Assembly: GCF_000739615.1 (NCBI RefSeq)
Contig: NZ_BATP01000003.1
Location: 62,001-126,000 of the forward strand
DNA length: 64,000 bases
Direction: 5' to 3'
DNA from: Haloferula sp. BvORR071
GTDB taxonomy: Bacteria; Verrucomicrobiota; Verrucomicrobiia; Verrucomicrobiales; Akkermansiaceae
A model generated the notes under the pieces. That model saw nothing but the letters and a program-made list of their open reading frames with translations. It did not search any database and had not been told where the DNA came from. A program made the translations under genes and the position numbers. Positions 35,392 through 44,390 of the stretch are shown here, one piece after another (position 1 is the stretch's first letter; each line of letters opens with the position of its first letter).

Positions 35392-36504
35392 TCAGCCGTC
35401 CCCATCTTCCCGCCACCAGAACTTGCCCTTGTCGTCCTGCACGATGTGCTCGGGATAGCTCTTGATGATCTGATAGGCCTTGCTGCGCTCGCAGACCCCA
35501 GCAGCTGTTAGGCGGGCCGCCGCGCTCTTCTGCGTCTCCCCGCACATCCCGCGCAGGGCCTTGGCAATCTCCTCGAAGGTCCCGCGGCGGTTCACGCCAT
35601 CGCCATCGAGGAAGGCCTCCATGTCGAAGTCCAGTGCAGGATCGAAGAGCCCATTCCGCCGGAACCATGCACTGGGCGCGCCTTCCTTGCCGTCATTGTT
35701 CTTGCAGCAAGTGAGCACCACTGTGTCGTCGGTCACGTCGGTATTCACCGGCTCCAGGGCGAAGACACAGCGTGCCGCGGCACCGATCTGATAGCTGCCC
35801 GCCAACTCGTGCAGCAGGTCGCGACCGTGCTTGCGGATGGTCTCGCTGCCCTTCTTGCGCATATGGTGGATCACCATGATCGCCGGCTTGTGCTCCGGCG
35901 CTTCCGGCAAGCACTCGAAGATGCCATCCAGCGCGCTGCGGTAGTCGGCTTGCTTGTCGCCATCCGCCGCGCGGTTCCAGGGATCGATGATGACGAGGCC
36001 CGGCTGGAAGGCGGCGATCAGCTCGGTGAGCTCCATGCGAAAGGCCGCTTCCTGGAAGGCCAGCCCGTAGGCCGGGGGTGGGGTGATCTTGATCCACTCG
36101 TCCAGGCCGCGCTCGGGCATCGCATCCCGCAACTCTTGCTTCAGGCGGAAGGGGCCGTTCTCGCACTGGATCACCAGGCTGCGGAAGCGGCTGTGCACGC
36201 GGTGGCCCAGCCATTCCACGCCACGCGCCCCGGCAATCGCGAGACCAAGTGCAGCGCGGCTCTTGCCGACGCCCGGCCAACCTCCAAGCACGGTGAGGCT
36301 ACCACGGGTGAGATGGCAATCGCCCATCAGCACGAAGTCCTCCGGCGGCTGGTAGTCCATGAACTCGGAGGGCGTCCAAGTGGTGAGGTAGGAGCGCTTC
36401 GGCGGCGGCGGTGGCTCGGGCGGCTTGCCAGCGCCAGCGCGCAGGGTCTCGCGGGTGATGGCCTTGGGCGTGGCTTCTTCGGAGGATGGAGGCAGGGTGA
36501 TCAT
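35392..36504 (-). CDS. RepA-like AAA ATPase (replicative helicase-type)
   Basis: This 370-residue protein has a Walker A GGWPGVGKS at residues 74-82, a Walker B VIIDPW at 171-176 and a sensor region VIHHMRKKGS at 211-220, the pattern of RecA-fold RepA/AAA_25 helicases of plasmids and phage. A winged-helix-like C-terminus (SAAARLTAAGVCERSKAYQIIK, about 325-350) may bind DNA. It probably acts as the helicase of the small replication module with the primase downstream and the excisionase-like HTH protein upstream, whose gene it overlaps by 4 bp. Palindrome copy 1 separates it from the primase gene. Confidence 0.82.
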   Translation of the reverse strand: MITLPPSSEEATPKAITRETLRAGAGKPPEPPPPPKRSYLTTWTPSEFMDYQPPEDFVLMGDCHLTRGSLTVLGGWPGVGKSRAALGLAIAGARGVEWLGHRVHSRFRSLVIQCENGPFRLKQELRDAMPERGLDEWIKITPPPAYGLAFQEAAFRMELTELIAAFQPGLVIIDPWNRAADGDKQADYRSALDGIFECLPEAPEHKPAIMVIHHMRKKGSETIRKHGRDLLHELAGSYQIGAAARCVFALEPVNTDVTDDTVVLTCCKNNDGKEGAPSAWFRRNGLFDPALDFDMEAFLDGDGVNRRGTFEEIAKALRGMCGETQKSAAARLTAAGVCERSKAYQIIKSYPEHIVQDDKGKFWWREDGDG

Positions 36505-36881
36505 GCGACACCTCCTTCCTGGCTCTCGTTCTTCTCGTTGCTATCGCCACGGCTCTTCTCCCACAGCGTTTCCAGGTGCGCGATCAAGCTGGCCCGGCAG
36601 ATCAAGCGCGTGCCGTGCGGCTGCTCCTTGCTGCGTAGGGAGACGGACTTGATCTGTCCTTCCGCGATCATCGCATAGAGCCGCGTGCGGCCGATGCCGT
36701 AGCGGGCCGCGACTTCTTTCGGGCGGATCCAATCGGCGGGTGCCTGGGGATCGAGCAGGGTTGCCGGAATGCCAGTGCCCTTGAGGTAGCCCTCAGGCGG
36801 CGGGGTGGGGGTGGCTTTGCTGTCGCCGTTTGCCTCGGTCTTGGCCGTGGCGTTCATGTTGTTCGCTGTCATGAACGCCAT
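36501..36881 (-). CDS. Excisionase-like helix-turn-helix DNA-binding protein
   Basis: This protein of about 126 residues has a MerR/excisionase-type HTH: ADWIRPKEVAARYGIGRTRLYAMI, then GQIKSVSLRSKEQPHGTRLI and an ASLIAHLE helix. Such proteins start or control phage and plasmid modules. The N-terminus (about 45 residues) is low-complexity and the start is uncertain: 36881, 36872 and 36950 are in frame. 36881 is used because 36950 lies inside palindrome copy 2. It is the first gene of the unit and overlaps the ATPase gene by 4 bp. Confidence 0.75.
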   Translation of the reverse strand: MAFMTANNMNATAKTEANGDSKATPTPPPEGYLKGTGIPATLLDPQAPADWIRPKEVAARYGIGRTRLYAMIAEGQIKSVSLRSKEQPHGTRLICRASLIAHLETLWEKSRGDSNEKNESQEGGVA

Positions 36882-36934
36882 CGGAACATCACGGACGCCG
36901 GTCGCGTAACGGGCGCAACTCGGGATCGGCGCTG

Positions 36935-36986
36935 TCCGCCGTCCATCCATCCATTTGCCTAAGGGAATGGATGGATGGACGGCGGA
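36935..36986. repeat. Palindromic repeat copy 2 (CCAT/ATGG family)
   Basis: Arms 36935-36955 and 36966-36986 are perfect 21-bp inverted repeats, again three TCCA units extended by CCGCCG/CGGCGG. The 10-base centre has a TA axis flanked by partly mismatched bases. It sits in the divergent space between the HTH gene and the secreted-protein gene. Confidence 0.92.
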
Positions 36987-37034
36987 GAGATCGCTTCGAA
37001 TTGCATCGCGGCTCGCGGCGTCTCAGAATGCGAT

Positions 37035-37847
37035 ATGCAAGCGGAAACCAGACAGACGTTGAAGCTCTGTGCGATTATGGTCATCGCCTGCCTGCTGCTA
37101 ACCGCGCTGTGTCCGGCTCAAACTCCGAACGCACCTCAGCCCCAAACCGAAACCGGCCCGGAACCCGCCGCCGCCGAGCGGTCGCCCTTCTACCGGGCGC
37201 CGGCTGGCTTCATCAATTCACCGTGGTTGGTTTGGGATAAGTATCTCGGCTACTTCGCGGGAACCTGGACGACGGCCACGGGTGGCTTCCGGGGCGTGCT
37301 CGCCAACCGCGGCGTCAAATGGGAAACCGGCGGCGAATGGCCAGATCTGGATGCGCTTGGGGAAATCGAGCTTTCGGAGCAGATGGACTTCCTGAGCGCG
37401 AGCCACCGCTATGAGCTTTTCCTAGGGGACCTCCCCGAGAAGAACCTGTTGCTCATCCGCCACTCCGCGGATCCCAAGGCGGTTCCGGAATATCGTGTTC
37501 TCCTTCGCAATGGCTGGTCGCGGACTCCGCGCAAGGAGGATGACTTTCTCAGTAGCGAGCAGACCGGGTGGAGACTCGCCTTTCTCAAAATGTCCGGCGA
37601 GTGGAAGTCGGAGAAGGGAGGCATGAGCTTTCGGCTGAACTACCGCACGCTGACCTTCACGGAGGGTGGCCCTTGGCCGGAGGCCACGGGAAGACAAATG
37701 CTGCTTGGGGAACAGCCCGGATTTATCATCGGGGGCAAACGCTGCCTCTTCAAATACCTCAATGATAACTTGAAGGAGGTAAGCTTATTTCGCGAAGGCG
37801 AGGGCCCCGACGAATGGGAAATGGTGAAGTGCACCCTCGTGAAGTAG
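37035..37847 (+). CDS. Hypothetical secreted protein between palindromes 2 and 3
   Basis: This 270-residue protein has a signal-peptide-like helix (LCAIMVIACLLLTALCPAQ, about residues 10-28) and a Pro/Glu-rich linker. A soluble domain follows (WLVWDKYLGYFAGTW, YELFLGDLPEKNLLLIRHSADP, FIIGGKRCLFKYL). The LTALC sequence lacks the small residue before Cys needed for a good lipobox. No family was recognised. The ATG at 37035 is used, since an in-frame ATG at 36975 lies within palindrome 2. The gene is alone on its strand, bounded by palindromes 2 and 3, so it may be cargo of the element. Confidence 0.7.
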   Translation: MQAETRQTLKLCAIMVIACLLLTALCPAQTPNAPQPQTETGPEPAAAERSPFYRAPAGFINSPWLVWDKYLGYFAGTWTTATGGFRGVLANRGVKWETGGEWPDLDALGEIELSEQMDFLSASHRYELFLGDLPEKNLLLIRHSADPKAVPEYRVLLRNGWSRTPRKEDDFLSSEQTGWRLAFLKMSGEWKSEKGGMSFRLNYRTLTFTEGGPWPEATGRQMLLGEQPGFIIGGKRCLFKYLNDNLKEVSLFREGEGPDEWEMVKCTLVK

Positions 37848-37863
37848 GCATGAATGGCGGGTT

Positions 37864-37903
37864 AAGGCAGCTCGAACCGTCCAAAGGCAGCTCGACCCGT
37901 CCA
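37864..37903. repeat. 20-bp tandem repeat beside palindrome copy 3
   Basis: Two adjacent 20-bp units (37864-37883 and 37884-37903) differ at one base. The second unit runs into the left arm of palindrome copy 3. This may mark an insertion or replication-slippage event. Confidence 0.85.
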
Positions 37904-37940
37904 TCCGTCCATTCCCCTAGGCAAATGGATGGATGGACGG
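37898..37940. repeat. Palindromic repeat copy 3 (CCAT/ATGG family)
   Basis: The core arms 37898-37913 and 37924-37939 pair over 16 positions with one G/T wobble, around a CTAG-containing centre (37914-37923). It lies after the secreted-protein gene and before the xylA terminator. Confidence 0.88.
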
Positions 37941-37958
37941 CGGACGAAGCCTTCACCC

Positions 37959-37998
37959 CAAAAAAGAAACGGCCCGGGACTCGCGTCCCGGGCCGTTT
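37959..37998 (-). terminator. Terminator of xylA
   Basis: A perfect 14-bp stem (37967-37980 with 37985-37998) closes on a TCGC loop. On the minus strand it is followed by a T-rich run (TTTCTTTTTTGG). It lies 86 bp beyond the xylA stop and may also stop plus-strand transcripts. Confidence 0.82.
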
Positions 37999-38083
37999 GG
38001 CACCCGTTGGAAGGTGATCTTTGTCGGAGAGCTTGGAGCTGAATTGATTGATTAATTAATCAGCCCGAGAACTCCGCCGCGGA

Positions 38084-39391
38084 TCACAGAAGTTCATTGA
38101 GGATATTCTCCATCAGCTCTTGGCGTCCGGAGGCCACCACGGGCTCGCCGTTGCGGAGCGCCCAGTCGCTGAGTTGGTCGAAGTCCATCTTGCCGGCTTC
38201 GATCTCCGCGCCGATGCCGTTGTCCCAGGAGGAGTAGCGGGTCTTGACGAAGTTCGAGATACGGCCGTCCTCGCGGATTGCTGCGGCGACGCGGAGGCCA
38301 CGGGCGAAGGCATCCATGCCGCCGATGTGGGCGTGGAAGAGATCGACCGGCTCGTGCGATTCACGGCGGCGCTTGGCGTCGAAGTTCAGGCCACCGGTGG
38401 TGAAGCCGCCCATCTCCAGCAACTTCAGCATCACCTTGGTGGTGCCGTAGAGGTCGCTCGGGAATTGGTCGGTGTCCCAGCCCAGCAGTTCGTCGCCTTG
38501 GTTGGCGTCGATCGAGCCGAGCGCACCTGCGTCCATGGCCACGGTCAGTTCGTGCTCCATGGTGTGGCCGGCCAGCGTGGCGTGGTTGGTCTCGATGTTC
38601 AGCTTGAAGTGATCGAGCAGGTTATACTGCCGCAGGAAGTTGAGGCAGGCTGCGGAGTCCGAGTCGTACTGGTGGGTGGAAGGTTCGCGCGGCTTGGGCT
38701 CGATGTAGAACTGGCCGGTGAAGCCGATCTTCTTCTTATAGTCCACGGCCATGTGCAGCAGCGCGGCCAAGTGGTCGAGCTCACGCTTCATGTCGGTGTT
38801 CAGCAGCGTGGCGTAGCCTTCGCGGCCACCCCAGAAGGTGTAGCCTTCACCGCCCAGCGCGTGGGTGGCGTCCATTGCTGCCTTCACCTGGGCCGCGCCG
38901 TAGGCGAAGACCCGGGCATCCGGCGAGGTGCCGGCACCCTGCGAGTAGCGCGGGTGGGAGAAGAGGCAGGCAGTGCCCCAGAGGAGCTTCTTGCCGGTCG
39001 CCTTCTGCAGGCCACCGAGGTGCGCCACCACGTCGTTGAGCGCCTGGGTCGACTTCGCCAAGTCGTTCAGCTCCGGCGCGATGTCGCGGTCGTGGAAGCA
39101 GTAGTAGTCGATGTCGATCTTATCGAGGAACTCGAAGAAGACGTCCGCACGCTTCTTGGCGTTGTCCACCGAGTTGCTGTGGTCGTCCCACGGCGTGACT
39201 GCGGTGCCGGGGCCGAATGGGTCGGCCAGCTCGTTGCGCATCACGTGCCAGTAGGCAGCGCCGAAGCGGAAGTGCTCGCGCATTGTCTTCCCTTCGATCA
39301 CCTCGTCGGGATTGTATTGTTTGAACGCGAAAGGGTTCTTGGATTTGGAACCTTCGTAAGCGATCTTGGGTATGTCCGGGAAGTAGGCCAT
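38084..39391 (-). CDS. xylA: Xylose isomerase
   Basis: This 435-residue protein shows xylose isomerase motifs: FHDRDIAPE with the catalytic His, [34 protein letters not shown] with metal ligands, and [19 protein letters not shown]. Length and sequence fit the group II enzymes of about 440 residues. It converts xylose to xylulose (and glucose to fructose) with Mg or Mn. The ATG at 39391 ([14 protein letters not shown]) was chosen, since a 41-residue upstream extension is not family-like. No xylulokinase is next to it. Confidence 0.95.
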   Translation of the reverse strand: MAYFPDIPKIAYEGSKSKNPFAFKQYNPDEVIEGKTMREHFRFGAAYWHVMRNELADPFGPGTAVTPWDDHSNSVDNAKKRADVFFEFLDKIDIDYYCFHDRDIAPELNDLAKSTQALNDVVAHLGGLQKATGKKLLWGTACLFSHPRYSQGAGTSPDARVFAYGAAQVKAAMDATHALGGEGYTFWGGREGYATLLNTDMKRELDHLAALLHMAVDYKKKIGFTGQFYIEPKPREPSTHQYDSDSAACLNFLRQYNLLDHFKLNIETNHATLAGHTMEHELTVAMDAGALGSIDANQGDELLGWDTDQFPSDLYGTTKVMLKLLEMGGFTTGGLNFDAKRRRESHEPVDLFHAHIGGMDAFARGLRVAAAIREDGRISNFVKTRYSSWDNGIGAEIEAGKMDFDQLSDWALRNGEPVVASGRQELMENILNELL

Positions 39392-39599
39392 GGGTGCGTT
39401 TCCAATAGGCCGAGAGGGGCCCGGAGTCCACAATAGATTTGTGTATGATTCCGTAAACATGGCTCTGATTGCAGAGCGTATGCGGGAGAGGAGTGCAAAA
39501 TTGTGCATCGACACTCCTTAAACCGGCGGCTGTTTTGTGACGTAATCGACACTGGGCCGCCCAAACCCATCACCCCTGCTGCACCCGGTAACTCTCTCA

Positions 39600-42500
39600 A
39601 TGCGCTACATTAAAGCCCTCGCGCTGCTGCTTCTGGCCGCGGTGAATGTTTCAAACGCGACCCCGGTCATCAACGAATTCTGTGCCAGCAACCAAAGCGG
39701 GCTTCAGGATGGCGATGGAGACCGCTCGGATTGGATCGAAATTTACAATCCAGACGCCGTTTCAGCGGACTTGTCAGACTGGTATCTCACCGACAGTGCC
39801 GCCGCCAAGACCAAGTGGCGATTTCCAGCCGTGAGCATCCCGGCGAAGGGCTATCTGGTGGTCTTCGCTTCGGGCAAAGATCGCCGGGTGGCCGGGCAGC
39901 CGTTGCACACGAATTTCTCCCTCGGTGCGGGCGGGGAATACCTCGGCCTGATCCAGCCGGACGGCCAGACGGCGGTCTCCGAGTTCAACCCCTCCTTCCC
40001 GGCGCAATTCGCGGATCTCTCCTACGGCACCCCCACGAATGAGGCGTCGGTCACCTTGGTGACGCAGACCAGCACCGGCAACTGGATGGTGCCGACCTCC
40101 GCGACCAATCCGGCATCGACTTGGAAGAACCCATCCTTCGTCCCCTCGGGCTGGAACTCGGCGACCTTGGGCATTGGCTACGACACCAATCTCTCCGGCA
40201 CCAACTATCTGCCGGAGATCGGCAGCGGCGGGAATACCCAGGCCGCCATGTCCGGGCTGAATGCCTCCTGTTACCTGCGTGTGCCCTTCACTGTCGCCGC
40301 TGGCGCCCAGGTCTCCAGCCTCAAGCTGCGGATGAAATATGACGATGGCTTCATCGCCTGGCTCAATGGCCAGCCGCTGATGTCGGGCGGCACCCAACTC
40401 CGTCGGCTTAGCCCCACCCCGGTGGTTTGGAACAGCGCCGCGACGGGTAGCCGCGGCGATAGCCCATCGCTCGTCTTTGAGGACTTCGACGTTTCGGAAA
40501 GCAGCGGCCTGCTGGTGGAAGGCCAGAACGTCCTCTGCATCCAGGGGATGAACCAAACCACGGGCTCGAGCGACTTCCTGCTGCGTCCGGAGCTCACCGG
40601 CACCGTCGCCACAGCGGGCGGGCCCCTGCCGCCGGGCTACTTCGCCACGCCCACACCCGGCGCCAAGAACTCCGGCTCCTCCGGCACGGTGGTGCCCCAG
40701 GAGGTCGGCTTTTCACGCGCGGATGGCACCTTCACCACGAACTTCAATCTGACTCTCAGCGGTGCCTTGGGTGACCAGCAGATCCGCTACACCATGGATG
40801 GCAGCACTCCCACCGCGGCTTCCACGCTCTACAGCGCGCCCTTCACCATCAGCGCCTCCACCATTGTGCGGGCGCGCATCTACGCCCCGTCCACCGGCGC
40901 GCTCGGCTTCATCGGCGCACGCCACTTCGAGTCGGTGGCCACCACCATCTCGAACTACAATAGCAGCGGCCAGTTCTTCAAATCCAGCCTCCCGATCATG
41001 GTGCTGAACAACCGCGGCGGCGGGGAGATCGGCGATCCGAAGGAGAATGTCCGCGTCCAGATCTACGATCGCGATGCCAGCGGCTACGCCACGCTGAACA
41101 CCACCGCGGTGCCGCAGACCTTCAATGCCTCGATCAACATCCGCGGCCGCAGCTCGTCGGGTTTCCCCAAGAAGTCCTACGGCGTCGAAGTCCACGATGA
41201 AAACGAGAATGGCAAGGACCTTTCGATCCTCGGCATGCCCGCCGGAGAGGACTGGGCGCTGGTCGGTTGCTACGACTTCGACCGCGCCTTCTCGCGGAAT
41301 GCCTGGATCTATGAGATGAGCCGCCAGGCCGGCCGCTGGTCCCCGCGCACACGCCTGGTGGAGGTGTTCTTCAATCAGGACGGCAATCAGCTCAGCTACC
41401 AGAGCTCCGACTACCGCGGCGTTTACATTCTCTGCGAGACCATCCGCCGCGGCTCGGACCGTGTGGATATCGATGACCTGCAAAAGGGCGAGACCACCTA
41501 CCCGGGAGTCAGCGGCGGCTTCATCTTCAAGGTCGATTCTCCGGAGAGCGATGAGTTCTCGTGGAAGACCAACCGCGGCCTGCCGCTTGCCGGCACCGGT
41601 GGCGACAACCTGGTGATCCACCGCCCCAAGCTGGCGGATCTGGCGACCCAGCAGTCGACCTACCTGAAGAACTATTTCCAGAGCTTCGAGGACGCCCTCT
41701 ACAACGAGGCCGCCACGAACTTCAGCACGCGGAACTACCGCAACTACATCGACTCCGCCTCATGGGCGGACCACAACATCTTCAATGGCTTGGCCAAGAA
41801 CGTCGATGCCCTGCGCCTCAGCGCTTATTTCTACAAGGACCGGGCTGGCAAGATGGTGGCGGGGCCGCTCTGGGACTTCGACCGCTCGGTGAATTCGACC
41901 GATGGCCGCGACAACGACACCAACACTTGGATCGGCACCGGTGACGCCACGAACTACTTCACCTTCGCCTGGTGGCAGAATCTCTTTGCGGACGTGGAGT
42001 TCCGCCAAGTTTACGTGGACCGCTGGCAGAAGCTGCGCAAGGGCCCCTTGGCCACAGCCAATGTGAACAGCGTCTTCGATGGCTATCTGGCCGAGTTCAA
42101 GCCAGCCGACACTGATAACCCGGCGGCCCGCGACTATACCCGCTGGTATTCGGCAGGCTCTAACAACATCAGCACGGAGGTCGGCAATATGAAGAGCTGG
42201 CTCTCCGCGCGCTCTGCGTGGATTGACTCCCAGTTCGCCCAGCAGCCGACTATCGCCCGGGCTTCCGGGGAAGTGCTGGTAGGCTCGACCACGACCATCG
42301 CTGTCCCCGCGGGCACCACTGTCTACTACACCACGGATGGGAGCGATCCGCGTGCAGAAGGCGGGAATCCCTCGGGCTCCGCACAAATTTACAACGGCAC
42401 CCCGGTGGGCATCTCGGAGAGCATGAGGCTGACGGCCCGTGCCTTCCGCTCGGGCAGCTACTCGGTGCCGGCCACGAATTGGAGCGGCCCGGTGGATGCG

Positions 42501-44390
42501 CTCTATTTGGTCAATGAAACCTACGCTACGGCCAGTACCCTGGTGGTCAGCGGTATCAACTACAACCCGCTGGGTCCGGATGCCGCTGAGGCTGCCGCAA
42601 TGCCTGAAGCACAGGCCTCCGACTTCGAGTGGATCGAGCTGAAGAACATCAGCGCCGCGCCGATCAATCTGGATGGCGTCTCCTTCGCCCAGGATGCGCC
42701 GGTGAGCGCGATTACCTTGGCGCCCTTCACCCTGGCACCGGGTGCCCGCGCCGTGGTCGCCCGGAATGCCGCGGCCTTCACCCTGCGTTACGGTTCCGCC
42801 GCGGCAGCCCGCATCGCTGGCACCTGGTCGGGCGATGGCAGCTTGGACAATGGCGGTGATGCCATTCTCCTGGAGGATCACTTGGGCAATGTGATCGCCG
42901 AGTTCGCCTACGACGACGGTGGCAGTTGGCCGGAACGGGCGGACGGGAAGGGGAGCGCGCTTGAGTTCACCGCGGAAGGTCCCAGCGACTCGCCCTTCGC
43001 TTGGCGTGCCAGCTTGGCAGTGCACGGCAGTCCCGGTCTGGCGCAAGCCGCGGCGGCGGCCAGCGTCGCGGTCAATGAGATCCGCGCGAATACGGTGCTT
43101 CCCGCCCACGATGCGATCGAACTCTACAACGGTAGCGCCGGCCCCATCGATCTCGGCGGCTGGTTCCTCAGCAATACCAGCGCGGTCGAGACGGCGGCCG
43201 ACTATCGCACCTTCCGCATTCCGAATGGCACGGTGATCCCCGCCGGTGGCCATGTGGTCTTTGAGGACACAGCCTTCAGCCCCGCGAATGAAATGCCACT
43301 CGATGGCAATCGCGGTGGCTTCCTGCATCTCATCTCGGCAAACCCCGGCACCGGCCAGCTCCTGAACTTCGAGAGCGAAGTGGAGTTCATGCCCACGCTC
43401 GCCGGCGTTTCCTACGGTGCTTCCCCGGATGGCAGCGGCAACTACGTCCCGCTCGCGGCCTACACGCCTGGCGCGGCCAATGCCGCCCCGCGCGTGGGTC
43501 CCGTGCAGGTCACCGAGATCCACTACCATCCCGCGGGCAGCTCCCCGGAATTCGTCGAGCTCACCAATACCGGCAGCGGCACGGAGAATCTCGGCAAGTG
43601 GACCCTGCGTGGCGACGTGGACTACGATTTCCCGGCCAGCTATCCGATCGCATCGGGCGAATCGATCGTCTTGGTCTCCTTCGATCCAGTGCTTCTGCCG
43701 GGCCAGGCAACGGCCTTCCGCAATCAATACGCCGTGCCAGCCGCGGTGCGTCTCGCGGGGCCGTGGTCGGCGAACGATACGCTTGGCAATAGCGGTGGCA
43801 CCGTCCGCCTGCGCCGCCTGGTGCCACCACCGGCGGAAGAGCCCGGCTACATCGGCCTGATGGTCGAGGATGAGGTGAACTACCTCGCCAGCGCGCCATG
43901 GCCCACCACGGCCTCGGGCACCGGCTCGGCGATCCGTCGCCTGGGCATCTACTTCCAGGGCAGCGACCCGGCAGCATGGGCGGCGGACGCGCCTTCTCCC
44001 GGCACCGGAGCCAGCGGCTATGCTGCATGGAAGTTCGCGAACTTCCCGGTCTCCGGAGGGGACAAGGGCGATGACCCGGATGGCGACGGCCTGTCGAACC
44101 TCGCGGAATACCTGTTAGGCACACCGCCGGCCTCGTTCACTGCCTTGGCGGGCAGCATCGATCCGAATGACGGCGAGCCGCGCTTCGTGCTGGATTACAC
44201 CCTCCGCAAGGACCGTGACGATGGCAGCCTTTCGGCCCTTCAGTCCATCGGCTTGCAGGCATGGGTGCCCGCCGAGCACGATGAGCTGGTCTCTACTACC
44301 GGCGTGATCGAAAACCGCCGCGCCTGGCTGCCCGTGACTGACCATGGCTTCCTGCGGCTTGACGCTCAGGATATAACGCCAGCCCCGTGA
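39600..44390 (+). CDS. Giant secreted CotH-kinase / lamin-tail / chitobiase-like domain protein
   Basis: This 1596-residue protein has a signal peptide (about residues 1-20) and a first lamin-tail domain (about 22-130, NEFCASNQSGLQDGDGDRSDWIEIYNP). A ligand-binding-like module (about 150-340) and a chitobiase C-terminal-like domain (about 365-445, IRYTMDGSTPT) follow. The CotH kinase domain spans about 460-870, with IRGRSSSGFPKKSYGVEV and LWDFDRS near 758-764. A second chitobiase-like domain (VYYTTDGSDPRA), three more lamin-tail domains (starting near 1010, 1150 and 1300) and a calcium-type DPDGDGLSNLAEYLLG tail come after. CotH kinases phosphorylate secreted proteins in spore coats; such multidomain forms are frequent in Verrucomicrobia and probably surface-located. 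The Cys-rich gene overlaps its stop. Confidence 0.9.
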   Translation: MRYIKALALLLLAAVNVSNATPVINEFCASNQSGLQDGDGDRSDWIEIYNPDAVSADLSDWYLTDSAAAKTKWRFPAVSIPAKGYLVVFASGKDRRVAGQPLHTNFSLGAGGEYLGLIQPDGQTAVSEFNPSFPAQFADLSYGTPTNEASVTLVTQTSTGNWMVPTSATNPASTWKNPSFVPSGWNSATLGIGYDTNLSGTNYLPEIGSGGNTQAAMSGLNASCYLRVPFTVAAGAQVSSLKLRMKYDDGFIAWLNGQPLMSGGTQLRRLSPTPVVWNSAATGSRGDSPSLVFEDFDVSESSGLLVEGQNVLCIQGMNQTTGSSDFLLRPELTGTVATAGGPLPPGYFATPTPGAKNSGSSGTVVPQEVGFSRADGTFTTNFNLTLSGALGDQQIRYTMDGSTPTAASTLYSAPFTISASTIVRARIYAPSTGALGFIGARHFESVATTISNYNSSGQFFKSSLPIMVLNNRGGGEIGDPKENVRVQIYDRDASGYATLNTTAVPQTFNASINIRGRSSSGFPKKSYGVEVHDENENGKDLSILGMPAGEDWALVGCYDFDRAFSRNAWIYEMSRQAGRWSPRTRLVEVFFNQDGNQLSYQSSDYRGVYILCETIRRGSDRVDIDDLQKGETTYPGVSGGFIFKVDSPESDEFSWKTNRGLPLAGTGGDNLVIHRPKLADLATQQSTYLKNYFQSFEDALYNEAATNFSTRNYRNYIDSASWADHNIFNGLAKNVDALRLSAYFYKDRAGKMVAGPLWDFDRSVNSTDGRDNDTNTWIGTGDATNYFTFAWWQNLFADVEFRQVYVDRWQKLRKGPLATANVNSVFDGYLAEFKPADTDNPAARDYTRWYSAGSNNISTEVGNMKSWLSARSAWIDSQFAQQPTIARASGEVLVGSTTTIAVPAGTTVYYTTDGSDPRAEGGNPSGSAQIYNGTPVGISESMRLTARAFRSGSYSVPATNWSGPVDALYLVNETYATASTLVVSGINYNPLGPDAAEAAAMPEAQASDFEWIELKNISAAPINLDGVSFAQDAPVSAITLAPFTLAPGARAVVARNAAAFTLRYGSAAAARIAGTWSGDGSLDNGGDAILLEDHLGNVIAEFAYDDGGSWPERADGKGSALEFTAEGPSDSPFAWRASLAVHGSPGLAQAAAAASVAVNEIRANTVLPAHDAIELYNGSAGPIDLGGWFLSNTSAVETAADYRTFRIPNGTVIPAGGHVVFEDTAFSPANEMPLDGNRGGFLHLISANPGTGQLLNFESEVEFMPTLAGVSYGASPDGSGNYVPLAAYTPGAANAAPRVGPVQVTEIHYHPAGSSPEFVELTNTGSGTENLGKWTLRGDVDYDFPASYPIASGESIVLVSFDPVLLPGQATAFRNQYAVPAAVRLAGPWSANDTLGNSGGTVRLRRLVPPPAEEPGYIGLMVEDEVNYLASAPWPTTASGTGSAIRRLGIYFQGSDPAAWAADAPSPGTGASGYAAWKFANFPVSGGDKGDDPDGDGLSNLAEYLLGTPPASFTALAGSIDPNDGEPRFVLDYTLRKDRDDGSLSALQSIGLQAWVPAEHDELVSTTGVIENRRAWLPVTDHGFLRLDAQDITPAP

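Noticed and set aside
35276-35668. Longer start for the primase
   Set aside because: It would read through palindrome 1 and antisense to the RepA-like gene with low-complexity sequence.
36975-37034. Upstream ATG of the orphan secreted protein within palindrome 2
   Set aside because: The added 20 residues are encoded by the repeat and spoil the signal peptide; the ATG at 37035 is better.
41760-43727. 655-codon minus-strand open frame opposite the CotH giant gene
   Set aside because: The composition is Arg/Gly-rich without domains, and the plus-strand frame has recognised domains throughout.
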